Shown here one piece after another: positions 14,936 through 16,546 of a stretch of 16,546 nt of DNA; position 1 is the first letter of the stretch; each line of letters starts with the position of its first letter. Origin of the DNA: Kiritimatiellales bacterium (GTDB taxonomy: Bacteria > Verrucomicrobiota > Kiritimatiellia > Kiritimatiellales > Pontiellaceae). Below the pieces are notes generated by a model that was not told the DNA's origin, made no database searches, and saw only the letters and a program-made list of their open reading frames with translations. The DNA lies in assembly GCA_021734595.1 (NCBI GenBank), contig JAIPIO010000049.1:1-16546 (forward strand). The letters run 5' to 3'. The position numbers and the translations under genes are program-made.

Positions 14936-15040
14936 CCGCGTACCGCTATTTTTTTTCTTTTTGTTATGGCAGGGGCGAAGAAAGGTGAGGTATATTCACG
15001 GCCATATTACTAAATCCGAATAAACGAATAGAGGGCAATT

Positions 15041-16228
15041 ATGAGTAAAATCAGAGTAGACCATGTATTTACATCCGAATCTGTTTCAGAGGGCCATCCG
15101 GATAAAGTCTGTGACCAGATATCCGATGCGATTCTGGACGCATGCTTGGCGAAGGATTCGAAAAGCCGTGTGGCATGCGAAACACTTGTTACAACCAACC
15201 TGGTGGTCAATGCCGGGGAAATCACGTGCGGCGGATGGGATGATATCGGCCCGGAAGCGATTGTACGCAAGGTGGTGCGCGATATCGGTTACGACCGGGA
15301 AGAGCTGGAATTCTGCGCGGACACCTTTGAGTATATCTGCCGTCTGCACGGTCAGTCGCCCGACATTTCCCAAGGCGTAACCGAAGGTGAAGGCCTGTTT
15401 GCTGAACAAGGTGCCGGCGACCAGGGCATGATGTTTGGTTATGCCAGCAATGCCACGGAAGAACTGATGCCCGCCCCGATTGCGTTCAGCCATCGTCTGC
15501 TCGATGAACTGCAGAAAATCCGCAAAGCCGGTAAGATTCCCTATCTGCGGCCCGACTCTAAATCGCAGGTGTCGATTCGGCATATCGATGGGAAACCCAA
15601 ATCCATTGAAACAGTTGTGATTTCGCATCAGACCGACGATGTGCCGCTCGAACAGATCCGCGAGGATCTGATCAAAGTCTGCAAAGAGGTGCTTGCCCCG
15701 ACCGGTCTGCTGACGGAACGCACGGAATATTTCATTAATCCGACCGGTAAGTTTGTTATCGGTGGCCCGCACGGCGACGCCGGGGTTACCGGACGAAAGA
15801 TTATTGTTGATACCTACGGCGGTGTCGGCAGTCATGGCGGCGGCGCATTTTCTGGTAAAGACCCGTCGAAGGTCGACCGTTCGGCGGCCTATTATTCCCG
15901 TTACGCGGCAAAGAATATTGTAGCGGCTGGCCTTGCCGACAAGTGCGAAATCCAGGTTGCCTACGCGATTGGCGTGCCGAAACCGCTCAGCATCAATGTT
16001 GATACCTACGGTACCGGAATCATGGATGACCACCTCATCGAAGAAGTTCTCAGGAGCGGCGACATTTTTGATTTCAGGCCCCGTGCACTGATTGCTGATC
16101 TTGGTTTGCTGACACCAAGCGGTTGGAGCTATCAGGAAACAGCCGCATATGGACACTTCGGGCGTCCCCAGTTCCCGTGGGAAAAAACGGATAAAGTGGA
16201 CGCGCCCAGAGTAGCGGATGGAAAATAA
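15041..16228 (+). CDS. metK: S-adenosylmethionine synthase
   Basis: A 395-residue methionine adenosyltransferase making S-adenosylmethionine from methionine and ATP in the cytoplasm. Visible features are FTSESVSEGHPDKVCDQISD (10-29), with the ATP and metal-binding histidine and aspartate, the methionine-loop region GEGLFAEQGAGDQGMMFGYA containing the family signature GAGDQGMMFGYA, the second signature GGGAFSGKDPSKVDRS, and AAYYSRYAAKNIVAAGLADKCEIQVAYAIG. All three structural repeats are present and length is normal. GAGGG lies 5 bases before the ATG. No S-adenosylmethionine riboswitch was recognised upstream; instead the leader region carries the four-site palindrome array. A strong terminator follows, so it is probably transcribed alone. 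Confidence 0.97.
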   Translation: MSKIRVDHVFTSESVSEGHPDKVCDQISDAILDACLAKDSKSRVACETLVTTNLVVNAGEITCGGWDDIGPEAIVRKVVRDIGYDREELEFCADTFEYICRLHGQSPDISQGVTEGEGLFAEQGAGDQGMMFGYASNATEELMPAPIAFSHRLLDELQKIRKAGKIPYLRPDSKSQVSIRHIDGKPKSIETVVISHQTDDVPLEQIREDLIKVCKEVLAPTGLLTERTEYFINPTGKFVIGGPHGDAGVTGRKIIVDTYGGVGSHGGGAFSGKDPSKVDRSAAYYSRYAAKNIVAAGLADKCEIQVAYAIGVPKPLSINVDTYGTGIMDDHLIEEVLRSGDIFDFRPRALIADLGLLTPSGWSYQETAAYGHFGRPQFPWEKTDKVDAPRVADGK

Positions 16229-16249
16229 CAGCCGTCCAGTTTGGAAAAA

Positions 16250-16286
16250 GGCATGCGGAGGGGTTCTTCCGCATGTCTTTTTTTTT
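16250..16286 (+). terminator. Rho-independent terminator of metK
   Basis: GGCATGCGGA (16250-16259) pairs over 10 positions, one a G-T wobble, with TCCGCATGTC (16268-16277) across an 8-base loop. Nine T residues follow (16278-16286). It begins 22 bases after the metK stop codon. Confidence 0.87.
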
Positions 16287-16341
16287 GCATTTAATCCGGT
16301 AGTCCAGTAGACACTTGGATAACTTGCGTTATGAATAATCA

Positions 16342-16546
16342 ATGGAAGCGCGACGAAAGCTGTTTGGTTCGATGGGTGTAAAAAGAAAATCCGAAAATCT
16401 TGAGGAATATTTCCTAAGCCTCATTGACGGCAGTCAGCAAGGTAAGTGGCCGGCGTTCCTGCGCGGTGTACTGCGTTTTGTATCCTTCTTTTTCATGATC
16501 GTCGTCCAGATACGCATCTTGCTGTACCGGCACCGTATTATCCGTC
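16342..16546 (+). CDS. lpxK: Probable tetraacyldisaccharide 4'-kinase LpxK, N-terminal part
   Basis: An open frame from ATG 16342 (MEARRKLFGSMGVKRKSENL) runs to the window edge, 68 codons. A second ATG in frame lies at 16372; neither has a clear ribosome site, so the start is uncertain. The segment EEYFLSLIDGSQQGKW, then FLRGVLRFVSFFFMIVVQIR and LLYRHRIIR, is a short polar region followed by a hydrophobic membrane-associated helix and a basic stretch. This is the usual N-terminal layout of LpxK, the inner-membrane kinase of lipid A synthesis. The Walker A motif expected next would lie outside the window, so the call rests on layout and weak similarity. Other membrane-anchored envelope enzymes are possible. 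Confidence 0.5.
   Translation, partial: MEARRKLFGSMGVKRKSENLEEYFLSLIDGSQQGKWPAFLRGVLRFVSFFFMIVVQIRILLYRHRIIR

Noticed and set aside
14742..15040. S-adenosylmethionine riboswitch upstream of metK
   Set aside because: The leader lacks the conserved SAM-I, SAM-II or SAM-IV cores and shows no kink-turn stem or terminator/antiterminator pair. Only the palindrome array is visible.
16234..16246. GTCCAGTTTGGAA after metK as a palindrome copy
   Set aside because: The spacer is 3 bases rather than 5, so it does not fit the family.
15086..16342. 418-codon minus-strand open frame opposite metK
   Set aside because: It is antisense to an unmistakable MetK and has no recognisable motif or ribosome site; shadow frame.

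Overview
The window is a gene-dense bacterial chromosome segment of fairly high GC. It reads as part of a Gram-negative genome from the PVC group, most probably Kiritimatiellota (Pontiella-like). That placement is inference. It rests on a Tat-type Gfo/Idh/MocA oxidoreductase, LPS-type and nucleotide-sugar genes, CACGAA-rich dispersed repeats around a GxxExxY-gene relic, and a very frequent TTCCA-N5-TGGAA palindrome. No rRNA, tRNA, CRISPR array or intact transposase gene was seen.

Layout. Bases 1-56 hold the start of a minus-strand zinc-ribbon protein that leaves the window. Bases 57-380 are non-coding and repeat-rich. A plus-strand group follows: SNase-like nuclease, DprE1-like FAD oxidase, a 167-bp inverted-repeat element carrying an internally deleted GxxExxY gene, DprE2-like reductase, and a Gfo/Idh/MocA oxidoreductase. 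A UDP-glucuronate decarboxylase (UXS) lies on the minus strand at 4434-5390. Divergent from it runs a tightly overlapping plus-strand operon: class IV aminotransferase, HypF, CYTH-domain protein. Minus-strand blocks follow: efpL (YeiP-type EF-P paralogue) then a dihydrouridine synthase, larE then larB (nickel-pincer cofactor synthesis), and gnd then a HAD phosphatase. Divergent from gnd is metK, with a clear intrinsic terminator, and then the start of a probable lpxK that leaves the window.

How the genes work together. DprE1 and DprE2 would jointly epimerise a polyprenyl-phospho-sugar at C2. UXS makes UDP-xylose. With lpxK these point to cell-envelope glycan synthesis. HypF and LarB/LarE both serve nickel enzymes, although the rest of both maturation sets is absent here. 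Gnd, MetK, EfpL and Dus are housekeeping.

The most unusual content is repeat structure. (1) The 2078-2244 element has perfect 27-bp inverted ends around a collapsed GxxExxY gene, like a MITE derived from a GxxExxY cassette. (2) The 15-bp palindrome TTCCA-N5-TGGAA occurs 9 times exactly and 8 times with one mismatch, where about 0.02 exact copies would be expected by chance. Between genes it forms arrays with 21- and 31-bp centre spacing. Inside genes it is nearly always read in one frame, as F-Q-x-L-E.
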